Of a DNA stretch of 64,000 nt, positions 55,966 to 63,586 are shown in pieces. The stretch comes from a virus. Location: IMG/VR virus record IMGVR_UViG_3300019927_000008, positions 1 through 64,000 of that record; one strand, written 5' to 3'. The position numbers were made by a program, and so were the translations under genes. Under the pieces are notes generated by a model. The model was not told the DNA's origin and searched no databases. It was given only the letters and a program-made list of their open reading frames with translations. The first letter of the stretch is position 1. Each line of letters opens with the position of its first letter.

Positions 55966-56006
55966 AGGGGTAGCGGGGAGTCGAACCCCGCGCCGCCACT
56001 TACCCT
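55966..56006 (-). ncRNA. tRNA-like minihelix (acceptor plus T arm)
   Basis: Minus strand: AGGGTA at 56006-56001, a 9-nt link, then GCGGGG-TTCGACT-CCCCGC (T arm, 55973-55991) and TACCCCT at 55972-55966. The two ends pair with one bulged C. No D or anticodon arm is present. The same six-pair T-stem and seven-base TTCGACT loop occur at 58966-59008. It sits between promoter box and start codon. Confidence 0.5.
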
Positions 56007-56011
56007 AAGAC

Positions 56012-56033
56012 TCTACTGCTTTAGAGTTAAGAC
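56012..56033 (-). promoter_or_regulatory. Early-type promoter box
   Basis: Minus strand GTAAGTCTTAACTCTAAAGCAG, followed by AGAGTCTTAGGG. It overlaps the 3' end of the gene at 56027 and drives the unit starting at 55955. Confidence 0.45.
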
Positions 56034-56716
56034 TTACGGTCCCACAACACCTCCGGAAGAACTTCTCGATAGAAGGCTGTATGCCGAGCGTGTTCCTCTC
56101 GCTGGTAGTCGTAGATGGCCCATTGGATCAGGAATGGAGGCATCCCGAGAGGGTTCGGAATCTCACCGATTATCTCTTCGCAGGTTTCGAAGTAGTCTTT
56201 CGAAGAGGTGAAGTTGAGAGCGTTTCCGGTTGACTCTTCAAGACCTGCGAAGTTAGCGACGTTCGAATCAACGCAGATGTATTCATAGAGTCCGGACATC
56301 GCCAGCATGAACGAAGCCTTCCGATAAGAAACTCCTTTCAGCTCATCGACGACGACTTCGAGAAGTTCTTCGAAGCGACCTTCCCGAGCATGGCATCGAA
56401 CTGCCTCTGCCAGTAAGTCCCACTCCGTGTTTTCGAAGCCGTTCGTGATCCACTCTGTCTTTTGGTTCCCGTAGACAGTCCCGGCGGCGGCCTTCCCGAG
56501 GTCGCTCCCCGAAGCCCACTCTGTAAAGGAACGCTCGTGACGTTCCAGTCCGGTTTGGATAGAGAAGACAGCGAAGACATAGCCGTTCCGTAGTATCTCT
56601 TCGGCCTTCTCTACGGTTCCGGAAAGGAGAAGTGTTCGGGTCTTTTCTGCGCGAGTCAACGACTGAACGTAATCTGGATGGTGGTCACTCATCCAGCCTT
56701 CGAGTGTTTCATACAT
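56027..56716 (-). CDS. HhH-GPD-like DNA glycosylase
   Basis: 229 aa from MYETLEGWMSDHHPD. Residues near 150-185 (VVDELKGVSYRKASFMLAM, then YICVDSNVANFAG) match the helix-hairpin-helix plus Asp of the endonuclease III/AGOG superfamily (GVxxKxAxxxL ... xxDxxV). The catalytic Lys seen in bifunctional members is not obvious, so it may be monofunctional. A base-excision role for viral DNA is likely. Confidence 0.55.
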   Translation of the reverse strand: MYETLEGWMSDHHPDYVQSLTRAEKTRTLLLSGTVEKAEEILRNGYVFAVFSIQTGLERHERSFTEWASGSDLGKAAAGTVYGNQKTEWITNGFENTEWDLLAEAVRCHAREGRFEELLEVVVDELKGVSYRKASFMLAMSGLYEYICVDSNVANFAGLEESTGNALNFTSSKDYFETCEEIIGEIPNPLGMPPFLIQWAIYDYQREEHARHTAFYREVLPEVLWDRKS

Positions 56717-56732
56717 AAGGGATGGTTGTGCC

Positions 56733-57218
56733 CTACGGGAGAACCGAACGAGTCCCGTCGAGCTTCTTCTGACTGCCGCAACGCCGGTCAGGTTCGTTCT
56801 GCTGAAGCCACTCATCGTACTCGGGATAGTGGTCAGCGAAGCGAGTCTGATACTGTTCGTTCAATGCTTCGATGGCGTCAAGTTCGGTTGGCGACCAAAG
56901 GCCAGAATTGAGAGCCGGTTCTCGGTGGTGGAGATGAGGCCACGCTGTAACGTAGACGAGATGCCCTTCTTCGTGGAAGCCGACTATGAGGTAGTATGCC
57001 ACACCAGCACCCCATACCTTCCGAAAGCAAGCACATCCATCACCGTTGTCTCGTAAGTCCCCCTTCGTAACTGCATCGTAGATCACCTTCCCGTTCAGGA
57101 ACCGCTTCCGTTCCTTGAACCGCTGAAGGAAGTGCGGGAGCGGTGAGTAGCGAGAAGGGCGGCGGGGGTAATTCGATGGGTCGAACGCCCGGCTTCGGTC
57201 GAGGGGGAGGGTCTTCAT
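56733..57218 (-). CDS. Hypothetical protein, 161 aa
   Basis: Basic N-terminus, then FLNGKVIYDAVTKGDLRDNGD, AYYLIVGFHEEGHLVYVTAWP and WSPTELDAIEALNEQY. The strands resemble small RelE/DUF4258-like barrels but no toxin partner is next to it. The CGAGAAGG motif is at 57151-57158. Confidence 0.55.
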   Translation of the reverse strand: MKTLPLDRSRAFDPSNYPRRPSRYSPLPHFLQRFKERKRFLNGKVIYDAVTKGDLRDNGDGCACFRKVWGAGVAYYLIVGFHEEGHLVYVTAWPHLHHREPALNSGLWSPTELDAIEALNEQYQTRFADHYPEYDEWLQQNEPDRRCGSQKKLDGTRSVLP

Positions 57219-57472
57219 GCTGGCCGAACGAAGGCGTCAGGATCGAGCATGGCACGTTCGATGATGAACTGTGCCGTCTCGTATCCCTTCCCTTCGGGAG
57301 CCTCAAACTCGGCAGAGTCGATCTCCCGAGTCGGTCCATCTTGGTAGTCGATCTCCGCCGCTTCCGGACTCTCCGTAAGTTCCGTGTTCGGAGAGTTTGA
57401 CGGAGCGGAGTTTTGTACGAAGACGGAACTTCGTGTTTCGTAGAACAGCGAGAGGTGTGTAACGTCGCTCAT
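57215..57472 (-). CDS. Hypothetical acidic protein, 85 aa
   Basis: Start at MSDVTHLSLFYETRS (57472), overlapping the upstream stop. Ser/Glu-rich, with a helical end (GYETAQFIIERAMLD). Unknown. Confidence 0.55.
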   Translation of the reverse strand: MSDVTHLSLFYETRSSVFVQNSAPSNSPNTELTESPEAAEIDYQDGPTREIDSAEFEAPEGKGYETAQFIIERAMLDPDAFVRPA

Positions 57473-57609
57473 TGGTCGTTCCTCCACGTCATCGCTTCAG
57501 CGAAGCGGCCCATGATCGCGCCGAGGCTGGTCGTGTCGTACTGTTCTTGAATGTTCACGTCGCTGTAACTATAGCCGCCGGATGTAGACTGCGTGTTTTT
57601 GTGTTCCAT
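57469..57609 (-). CDS. Hypothetical microprotein, 46 aa
   Basis: MEHKNTQSTSGGYSYSD start, then helix LGAIMGRFAEAMTW. The longer open frame to 57930 runs through the tandem-hairpin element and is not used. Leader of about 140 nt contains copy B of that element. Confidence 0.5.
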   Translation of the reverse strand: MEHKNTQSTSGGYSYSDVNIQEQYDTTSLGAIMGRFAEAMTWRNDQ

Positions 57610-57652
57610 TAGGGATTTAGACTGCGTGTCACACTTTCCAACCCCCCTCAAG

Positions 57653-57722
57653 GGTTGATGGCCTTCCTCTTCATGGGGAACGCGGCCAGTCGTTCCCGAC
57701 GCCGGGAAGCCCGGCGTTTCGT
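57653..57722 (-). ncRNA. Tandem-hairpin element, copy B
   Basis: Minus strand: CGAAACGCCGGG-CTT-CCCGGCGT (hairpin 1; 57699-57706 with 57710-57717), then GGGAAC...GTTCCC (hairpin 2; 57692-57697 with 57676-57681), then CCATGAAGAGG. Stem bases differ from copy A at paired positions on both sides (AC/GT to GC/GC), so pairing is kept. Located between the stop at 57758 and the gene at 57609, just after a GAGTCTTAG promoter box. Confidence 0.55.
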
Positions 57723-57757
57723 CATTAAGATCGAAGCCCGTCGCTCCGAGTCTTAGC

Positions 57758-58921
57758 CTACTGCGAGGTGGCTTCCTCCAGACGTTCTTCGGCGTCGTTG
57801 ATCCGGCTCCGAGTTTCCTGCGGGATCGGTGCGCCGTTCGCCGCGTTCTGGATGTCCTGACGGCGGCGGAAGAAGGCCCGAAGGTCGTCGTAGACATCTC
57901 GGGGAGCGACCTGTGCCTGCCGAAGGCCACGCTCCTTGGCGACCTGTCGGACGGCGGCTTCCACCGAAGGAAGCTCGCTGTAGCTCCGGTACACCTCTTC
58001 GAGAAGGTCCGGGTCCACCTCGAAGACGCCTTCGAACTGCTCCTGATCGGTGAAGACCGGCTCCGTGATGTAGCTGAAGAACCGCATCAGCATCGCCAGC
58101 TCGTTCACCGAGCAATGGCAGTACGGGTTGAAGAGAAGCCCGTCAGCGAAGTCCGGCTCGACGTTGAACGCCGACCGAATGTCGTGCTTGTCGTCGGAGT
58201 GGGAGTGCTGAAGGCCACACTCATCGACCGGACACTCGAAGGATCGAACCGAAGAAGAACCACCACCGATCATGGACTGAGCGTCCTGAAGAACGCCCAT
58301 CACTTCGCCGTCCACGTCGGAGTCCATGTCGGACATGAACTGTTCGAGGGTGTTACTCATGCTCTCACTTCGACCCTCATCGAGCGTGCTGTGGTTCCCG
58401 AGGCTCCACATCCGAACTTCGTAGCTCTCTTCGTCGTCTTCAGTCGCGGTCTGTTCCTCGTCGTTGCCGTCGCCGTTCTGCATGAAGTCGTACATGGTGG
58501 TGTTGTCTTCGTCGTCGTCGGTTTCTGCACTTTCCGTCTCGTCGTCGCTGAAGAGGACGGGTTCGATCTCGGGGTCTTCGTCGGTTGCCTCACTTTCCGA
58601 CTCGTCGCCTTCGAACAGTTCGGGGTTGATCTCTACGACTTCGTAGTCGTTGAAGAGGTCCCGAGAGTTTCTGACCGAGGCGAAGTAGTGAGCTTTCTCT
58701 TCGTCGTCGTAGACACTATCATTGTCTATCGCTTCTTGAACGTCACCAGTTTCCACGTTGACGATTGCGAACTTCGTTTCACTACTCCGTTCTTCTACGT
58801 GGTAGGAACCATCTCGGACGATGGATCGAGTCATCCGAGACGCCCTACCCTTTGCATCACCTTTGTCGTCGTAGGTTTGGTACTCTGTACCGTCTTCGCC
58901 AACTACTACGTATTCCGTCAT
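57758..58921 (-). CDS. Hypothetical acidic protein with Cys/His cluster, 387 aa
   Basis: N-terminal 100 residues folded (YVVVGEDGTEYQTYDDKGDAK), a long Asp/Glu-rich disordered middle (residues 105-170), then ECPVDECGLQHSHSDDKHD and LFNPYCHCSVNELAML, a plausible zinc site, and a helical end. It is the first gene after the promoter at 59018. May be an abundant early regulator; no family recognised. Confidence 0.55.
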   Translation of the reverse strand: MTEYVVVGEDGTEYQTYDDKGDAKGRASRMTRSIVRDGSYHVEERSSETKFAIVNVETGDVQEAIDNDSVYDDEEKAHYFASVRNSRDLFNDYEVVEINPELFEGDESESEATDEDPEIEPVLFSDDETESAETDDDEDNTTMYDFMQNGDGNDEEQTATEDDEESYEVRMWSLGNHSTLDEGRSESMSNTLEQFMSDMDSDVDGEVMGVLQDAQSMIGGGSSSVRSFECPVDECGLQHSHSDDKHDIRSAFNVEPDFADGLLFNPYCHCSVNELAMLMRFFSYITEPVFTDQEQFEGVFEVDPDLLEEVYRSYSELPSVEAAVRQVAKERGLRQAQVAPRDVYDDLRAFFRRRQDIQNAANGAPIPQETRSRINDAEERLEEATSQ

Positions 58922-58965
58922 GGGTTGTGTCCCGTCTATTTCTGCCGCGCCTCGGGGTGGCGCAA

Positions 58966-59008
58966 AGCCCGTCCCCGGAGTCGAACCGGGGGAAGACCAT
59001 CACGGGTT
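58966..59008 (-). ncRNA. tRNA-like minihelix (acceptor plus T arm)
   Basis: Minus strand: AACCCGT (59008-59002) pairs at six of seven positions with ACGGGCT (58972-58966); in between is the T arm CCCCGG-TTCGACT-CCGGGG (58973-58991) after a 10-nt link. No D or anticodon arm. It lies between the promoter box and the start codon at 58921, as at 55966. Confidence 0.5.
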
Positions 59009-59017
59009 AAGACTCGG

Positions 59018-59036
59018 GTTGCAGGGAGTTAAGTCT
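59018..59036 (-). promoter_or_regulatory. Early-type promoter box
   Basis: Minus strand GATAAGACTTAACTCCC, a near-perfect copy of the shared box, followed about 20 bp later by GAGTCTTAACCCG, a second half-like copy. Drives the unit starting at 58921. Confidence 0.5.
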
Positions 59037-59707
59037 TATCTTCTATCCGGAGTGTTTTCGATGGCCCACAACGCCTTCGCCACGAATTGAAGCTCCGAGA
59101 TGGTAAGTCGATACTCACCAACCTCCCGTTTGACGTGATCTTCGGGAGACTCGATTTCTACGTCGTAGGCTTCGACCTTCGAACCAGCCCCGATGATCGA
59201 ACCGTCACGGTTCTTGCTGATGACATCGGGATGGTAGAAGTCACCTTCGTAGGTCAACAGAACGTGACCGTTGATGAACCACCCACCTTCCCGCTCTTCG
59301 ATCCGCTCCGACAGCGGCTCGACGAAGGCTTCGAGAGCTTCGACCCTCACCATGTCTTCCCGCACCTTCTCGAAGAGATTGATGATGGGTTGAACGCTCT
59401 TTCCATCCCCCTCTTCGTACATCTCTGCCATCGCCTCGATCAGGTCGGTCTTGTGATGAGCGCCGAGGGTCAGATCAGTATTTCCAACCCGAAGGGTGTA
59501 GGCCTCATCATTTGAAGGGATGATGGTTACTCTCGGCTCTTCTTCGGCTCCTTGAGACTGCCAGACTTCGTTTCCTGCATCGAGAAGCCCGGCAAGGCCA
59601 TGACCGTAGATCAGCTTGTTGTAGTCCGAAGACTTCGTTCTGGTTACTGTGCTTCCATCATCCGTCATAACGAGGTAGTTAGTCCCGTTATCGTCTAAGA
59701 CTTGCAT
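59036..59707 (-). CDS. Hypothetical protein, 223 aa
   Basis: Begins MQVLDDNGTNYLVMTDDG; beta-rich N-terminal part (ADEEPRVTIIPSNDEAYTLRVG-like) and a helical NLFEKVREDMVRVEALEAFV; C-terminal GEYRLTISELQFVAKAL. Several halovirus regulators have such two-part layout, but no motif is diagnostic. Confidence 0.55.
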   Translation of the reverse strand: MQVLDDNGTNYLVMTDDGSTVTRTKSSDYNKLIYGHGLAGLLDAGNEVWQSQGAEEEPRVTIIPSNDEAYTLRVGNTDLTLGAHHKTDLIEAMAEMYEEGDGKSVQPIINLFEKVREDMVRVEALEAFVEPLSERIEEREGGWFINGHVLLTYEGDFYHPDVISKNRDGSIIGAGSKVEAYDVEIESPEDHVKREVGEYRLTISELQFVAKALWAIENTPDRR

Positions 59708-59709
59708 TG

Positions 59710-59925
59710 TTACGTTTGCTGTTTCGTTTGTGGGGGATTCTCATTTTGTCCGGTTTGGTCGTACAATTCCATTGCATCGAAGCACTCGTTGCATGAGAAG
59801 CAACGGAATGTGTATCCAGACTTATCTCGGTTCACTTGCCCTTCGCACTTCGGGCAAACCCAACGCCACGGTTCATTAGGATCGGGTTTTCCCCGATCTG
59901 CACTACTGATTTGAGAGGGTTTCAC
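59710..59925 (-). CDS. Zinc-ribbon protein, 71 aa
   Basis: WVCPKCEGQVNRDKSG and FRCFSCNECFDAM, a four-Cys ribbon like those of TFS/RPB9 or archaeal ribosomal-type zinc proteins. Gln/Asn-rich tail. Overlaps the 3' end of the GHKL gene by 23 bases. Confidence 0.65.
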   Translation of the reverse strand: MKPSQISSADRGKPDPNEPWRWVCPKCEGQVNRDKSGYTFRCFSCNECFDAMELYDQTGQNENPPQTKQQT

Positions 59926-62743
59926 GTAGCTCTTCGCCGCTCTTCTTTGCCGGGTCGATCCCGAGATCGTGGAAGCCGAGGTACAACTGCGCCTTCTTGT
60001 CGTCCAACGACGAAGGCATCATGTCGTAGATTTTGCTACCGTCTTCCCACTTCGGAGTGCTGTCCATCAGCTTGTACGTCGAGAGGGAACCGGAGAGTTT
60101 GTACCACTTCGAAGGGTTACGACGTTCGTACTTGCTCCGACTAAGCCGAAGGCAAGTGAAGTTCGGACGCCGAAGACTCTCTCCGTTACGACTCAAGTAA
60201 TTGAAGACCCATTGCGCTCGGTCCAAGACCTCCTTTCCAGCGACGGCGTAGAGGGTGTCTCGCTTCTCCGCTTCGTCAACATCGCTCGGATCATCGTCGC
60301 TGTGATAACCACCATCGTAGTTATCGAGGACTTTCAGCCAGTCGATCTGATCCCGAACGTCGTCGAGAACACGTTCTCGAACCCCTTCCATGTCGTCACC
60401 GAGGAGCTTCGTCGAAGTCGCGTGACCCCTTACTTTAGGCTGGTAGGTCAGAACCACCAACCGATCATCCGTCACCAACTCTTCGGGCGTCATCGCTCCG
60501 TCTTCGGTGGCGATCAGAGTGGACCGTGACCACTCTTTGTATTCCTCGATGGTGACGACGTTATCGACTCCTTCGAACTGCTCACGCTCTTTCTTGCTGA
60601 CGCAAGCGATGGCGGCGTAGTCAGCCATGCCGTAGTGATCGCTGATGTTAGGCCCCTTGCCCTTCCCGAAGAGAATCAGCTTGTCGTGACCACCGATCCG
60701 CTTCCCTTTGTTGAGTCGATCTCGAACCCGCTTGATCGAGGTTCGCTGGTCGATGGAAGACGAATCTCCGTCGCTTCGAATCTTGAGGTTTCGTTCCTCG
60801 ACCTTCTCGGCCTTCGACTTTCGACCGAACTTCTTGCCCTTCTCAACACGATCCCGGTGAATGGAGTCAGGAACGTCGTAGTCGTGATCGTCGTCCTGCT
60901 TCAGCGGGACATTCTTCAGCTTCTTGAAGCCGAAGTTCTCTTTGAACGGAGTGTACTTCGAAGAAGACACCACGATGATTTCTACGTCATCATGGGTGTT
61001 CTTCGCAACCTTCCAGTATTTCGTGAAGTTCCCTCCGGTTGAAGCCGCCATGTAGACTTCTCCGGGGTCGTTCTTCAGAAGCTCACCGAGCATCATCTCC
61101 CGTCGCCGTCGCTTCTTCGTCGAAGAAGACGCGCTTCGATGACAATGCTCGATCTTATTGAACAGCCCGTAAAGCTGATCGAGACTTTCGTCGTCGAAGT
61201 CCGGAAGTTCATCTCGCTGGTTCATGAAGCCCTCGAACTTCCGACGCTTCTTGAGAACACGACGATGGCCGTGGTAGTTGACCATCTTCTTGAAGAGGTT
61301 CCAGTCTTCGGGCTTGCCTCGAATAGCTTCAGCGGGATGGTCAGCCTCTTCCATCCGCTCTGCGATCTTGCTGACCTTGCTCACTTCTTTGGACTTCACC
61401 GTTTCCTGAACGTGAGCGAAGAACCGCTTCGTCTCCGAAGACTTCTTGAGTCGGTCCCGGTCCCCGGTGGGTTGAGGCATCGGAACGTCGTCGTCGTGAA
61501 GTTTGGCGATCTGATCTTCGTGCTTCGTCGTTCGGTACACCTTGTTGTTGTAGTGGTAGAAGCCACGGTGGGGACCGGCGACGATCCGACTCTGTTCGTC
61601 GTGAAGCTGAATCGCACAGTCCCAAAACGTCTTGATGTTGTACCGGGTGTTTCGGTCGATGGCGATGGAGACGAGGAAGGTGTCTTCATCATCGCTACTT
61701 CCGTATCCCGAAGTGTCTATCACATCAGGACCGGCAACCACCGAAAACTCACCGGGGCGATCCACCACTACTTCAGGATCGTCGTAGCTCTCGATGAAGT
61801 TCGAGGCTTCATACTCTTCTTCGACCGGGGTAGCTCCGGCATCGTGTTCCCGGTACAGCACCGGGATACGAAGCTGTTCGGTGTAGTCTTCGATCCAACT
61901 CTGAAGGTTGGATAGGTCGAAGCTATCCTGAACAGGGAGCTTGAAGCGAGTCCCGAAGAACCCATCTTCGACTTCACCGGGAAGGGCGTTGGCTCCGCCG
62001 AGGTAGCTGTAAGCCCGGAAGCCTTCTCTGGTTCCGCCGTTTTCGCTTGGCTGGATGCTCCGAGTCTCTACTTCCATCCCGCCATCCTTTCCGTGAACCA
62101 GAGCCGACGACTCGGAACCGACACCGAACATCCCGCCGGTTTCTTCGTCGTCACCATTGCCACCTTGGAAGATTGTGTTGAAGTCTCCCGCAAATTCGAC
62201 GGGAGTCATGCCGATCCCGTTGTCTTCGGTGATGATCCGCCGAGCGTCGAGGAACACATCGAAGGTGATCGTCGGATCGTAACCGAGGGTTCTGGCCGCC
62301 TCAACCACCTCACTAATGGGTCGAGGGACTTCCATGACTCGAACGTCAGAGGGATTATCCATGTCGTCTTTCGACGCCACGGTTTCTCCGGTTTCAGCAT
62401 CGACGAACTTCGTGATGGTGAGCCACCCTTCGGGGTACTCCGGGGAGTGCCGGATCAGGTCTTTACAGCGTCGAATACAGGCCGTCTCGTGGTTCTGGAG
62501 CCATTCCCGAGGCCATGCCTTGTCGCTTTCGTAGATGAAGTCCGAGAGAAATTCTCCTGCTCCCTTCGCTGACTGCGTTTCGAGAGCCGACCGTCCGATC
62601 TCCTGAACGAGCTGATGATCCTCACCAACCGCTCCGATGTCCTTCACTTGAGTCGAACCCCACGACTTCGACTCGTCGATAACCGGGGCTTCAGTTTCCG
62701 CTTCTTTCTGCTCCATCGTCGTAAGTTCGGTGTTGTCACTCAT
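59903..62743 (-). CDS. GHKL ATPase, very large
   Basis: 946 aa. N-terminal Bergerat ATPase: N box WLQNHETACIRRC near 85, G1 RIITEDNGIGM near 168, G2 ETGGMFGVGSESS near 200, the motifs of gyrase/Hsp90/MutL/TopoVI-B/MORC proteins. The remaining 700 residues hold basic regions (KSSTKKRRRRE, KGKKFGRKSKAEK) and no TOPRIM motif that I can see. T4 rIIA and similar phage proteins have this type of domain and size. It may be a type II topoisomerase-like subunit,  remodelling ATPase or defence-related factor; inference only. Confidence 0.7.
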   Translation of the reverse strand: MSDNTELTTMEQKEAETEAPVIDESKSWGSTQVKDIGAVGEDHQLVQEIGRSALETQSAKGAGEFLSDFIYESDKAWPREWLQNHETACIRRCKDLIRHSPEYPEGWLTITKFVDAETGETVASKDDMDNPSDVRVMEVPRPISEVVEAARTLGYDPTITFDVFLDARRIITEDNGIGMTPVEFAGDFNTIFQGGNGDDEETGGMFGVGSESSALVHGKDGGMEVETRSIQPSENGGTREGFRAYSYLGGANALPGEVEDGFFGTRFKLPVQDSFDLSNLQSWIEDYTEQLRIPVLYREHDAGATPVEEEYEASNFIESYDDPEVVVDRPGEFSVVAGPDVIDTSGYGSSDDEDTFLVSIAIDRNTRYNIKTFWDCAIQLHDEQSRIVAGPHRGFYHYNNKVYRTTKHEDQIAKLHDDDVPMPQPTGDRDRLKKSSETKRFFAHVQETVKSKEVSKVSKIAERMEEADHPAEAIRGKPEDWNLFKKMVNYHGHRRVLKKRRKFEGFMNQRDELPDFDDESLDQLYGLFNKIEHCHRSASSSTKKRRRREMMLGELLKNDPGEVYMAASTGGNFTKYWKVAKNTHDDVEIIVVSSSKYTPFKENFGFKKLKNVPLKQDDDHDYDVPDSIHRDRVEKGKKFGRKSKAEKVEERNLKIRSDGDSSSIDQRTSIKRVRDRLNKGKRIGGHDKLILFGKGKGPNISDHYGMADYAAIACVSKKEREQFEGVDNVVTIEEYKEWSRSTLIATEDGAMTPEELVTDDRLVVLTYQPKVRGHATSTKLLGDDMEGVRERVLDDVRDQIDWLKVLDNYDGGYHSDDDPSDVDEAEKRDTLYAVAGKEVLDRAQWVFNYLSRNGESLRRPNFTCLRLSRSKYERRNPSKWYKLSGSLSTYKLMDSTPKWEDGSKIYDMMPSSLDDKKAQLYLGFHDLGIDPAKKSGEELRETLSNQ

Positions 62744-62918
62744 TTTCGTAGAGGGGGGTAACGTCGATTGCTTTCACGCCATCCATTCCTTCGAACCGCT
62801 CATCGGGGTGTTCAAAAGTGACACTCCAATGGGGATCGAACGCCGGTGATTGCTTACTCCAATCAGGATTATCCGGAACGACCTGATAGACGTAGGCAAC
62901 TGGTTCTTTGTCTTTCAT
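62736..62918 (-). CDS. Hypothetical protein, 60 aa
   Basis: MKDKEPVAYVYQVVPDN then WSVTFEHPDERFEGMDGVKA; resembles small phage proteins of unknown function found by fibre or kinase genes. Overlaps the GHKL start by eight bases. Leader contains tandem-hairpin element, copy C. Confidence 0.55.
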   Translation of the reverse strand: MKDKEPVAYVYQVVPDNPDWSKQSPAFDPHWSVTFEHPDERFEGMDGVKAIDVTPLYENE

Positions 62919-62940
62919 TCGAGATTAGTCCCTAAGTCAT

Positions 62941-62998
62941 GGGCATCATCAGGGGAAGGGCGACTAACTCCCTCCCAACAGGGACGATCCCTGTTTCA
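62941..62998 (-). ncRNA. Tandem-hairpin element, copy C
   Basis: Minus strand: GTGAAACAGGGA-TCG-TCCCTGTT (hairpin 1; 62977-62984 with 62988-62995), then GGGAGGG...CCCTTCCC (hairpin 2 with one bulged base; 62970-62976 with 62953-62960), then CCTGATGATGCCC, close to the end of copy A. Stem sequences are almost completely different from copies A and B while pairing is kept. Lies 22 nt before the gene at 62918. Confidence 0.55.
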
Positions 62999-63000
62999 CC

Positions 63001-63056
63001 CTAAGACTCTACTCCTAAGAACTTGAGTCTTTCTAATAGAATAGAGTCTTAACCCA
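63001..63056 (-). promoter_or_regulatory. Cluster of promoter boxes
   Basis: Minus strand has TTAAGACTCTATTC (about 63040-63053), AAAGACTCAAGTTC (63019-63032) and AGAGTCTTAGGG (63001-63012). Three copies of the shared box in 55 bp precede the GHKL unit, overlapping the 3' end of the upstream gene. Confidence 0.5.
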
Positions 63057-63305
63057 AGCGATAACCCTGTCTTTCAACCCCGCGCCCTTCTCGCTGTTAC
63101 CGCTACAGTTAGAATTAGGGTTAACCCCTGTAGGGTCAACACTATAGGGAACACCCTCTGACTGTTCTTCCTCTTCTTCATCATCATCGACGAGGAAACG
63201 CGACGTGTCCCCTTCGAGAAGCTTCGAAGTTCCTTCGACTGTCGCTTGTTCTTCATCCGGTTCATCCTCGGGAAGGTCGGGGTCGATGAAATCGTAATCC
63301 TTCAT
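63033..63305 (-). CDS. Hypothetical acidic protein, 90 aa
   Basis: MKDYDFIDPDLPEDEPDEE start, very acidic to residue 48; the C-terminal part (GVPYSVDPTGVNPNSN, SEKGAG) is encoded by the iterons and long dispersed motif of cluster R4 and then ends in a hydrophobic tail (VIAWVKTLFY). The repeats therefore sit inside or have extended this gene. Confidence 0.5.
   Translation of the reverse strand: MKDYDFIDPDLPEDEPDEEQATVEGTSKLLEGDTSRFLVDDDEEEEEQSEGVPYSVDPTGVNPNSNCSGNSEKGAGLKDRVIAWVKTLFY
63086..63156 (+). repeat. Iteron cluster R4 with CCTTCTCGCTGT motif
   Basis: Three tandem 14-bp units: TTAGGGTTAACCCC (63115-63128), TGTAGGGTCAACAC (63129-63142) and TATAGGGAACACCC (63143-63156), the last identical to a unit of the main array. 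The long motif CCTTCTCGCTGT is at 63086-63097. Located within the 3' part of a CDS. Confidence 0.6.
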
Positions 63306-63586
63306 GAATCAAGTCCGTAGTCGATGGAGTTGTTGTTGGTTATCATCCACTCTGTTCCAGATGGGAAGAAGCCCTTATCTTCTCCATCGAAAGCGAAGTG
63401 ACCTTTCACCACTTCACCATCTTCCCAACAGACAGCGAAGCTCCATCCTTCGTGGTAGATGAAACCCACTTCGTCACCATGTTCGTAGTCTTCTCTTGCA
63501 GTTATTCGGTACAGAACTTCGGCGTCTTCTGCCCTCAATGCCGCCTCGAATCTGTCAATCGGTTCGTTGTCGAAGGGATTACTCAT
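63302..63586 (-). CDS. Hypothetical protein, 94 aa
   Basis: Helical start (IDRFEAALRAEDAEVLYRI) then strands VGFIYHEGWSFAVCW and VVKGHFAFDGEDKGFF. Overlaps neighbours by a few bases. Unknown. Confidence 0.55.
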   Translation of the reverse strand: MSNPFDNEPIDRFEAALRAEDAEVLYRITAREDYEHGDEVGFIYHEGWSFAVCWEDGEVVKGHFAFDGEDKGFFPSGTEWMITNNNSIDYGLDS

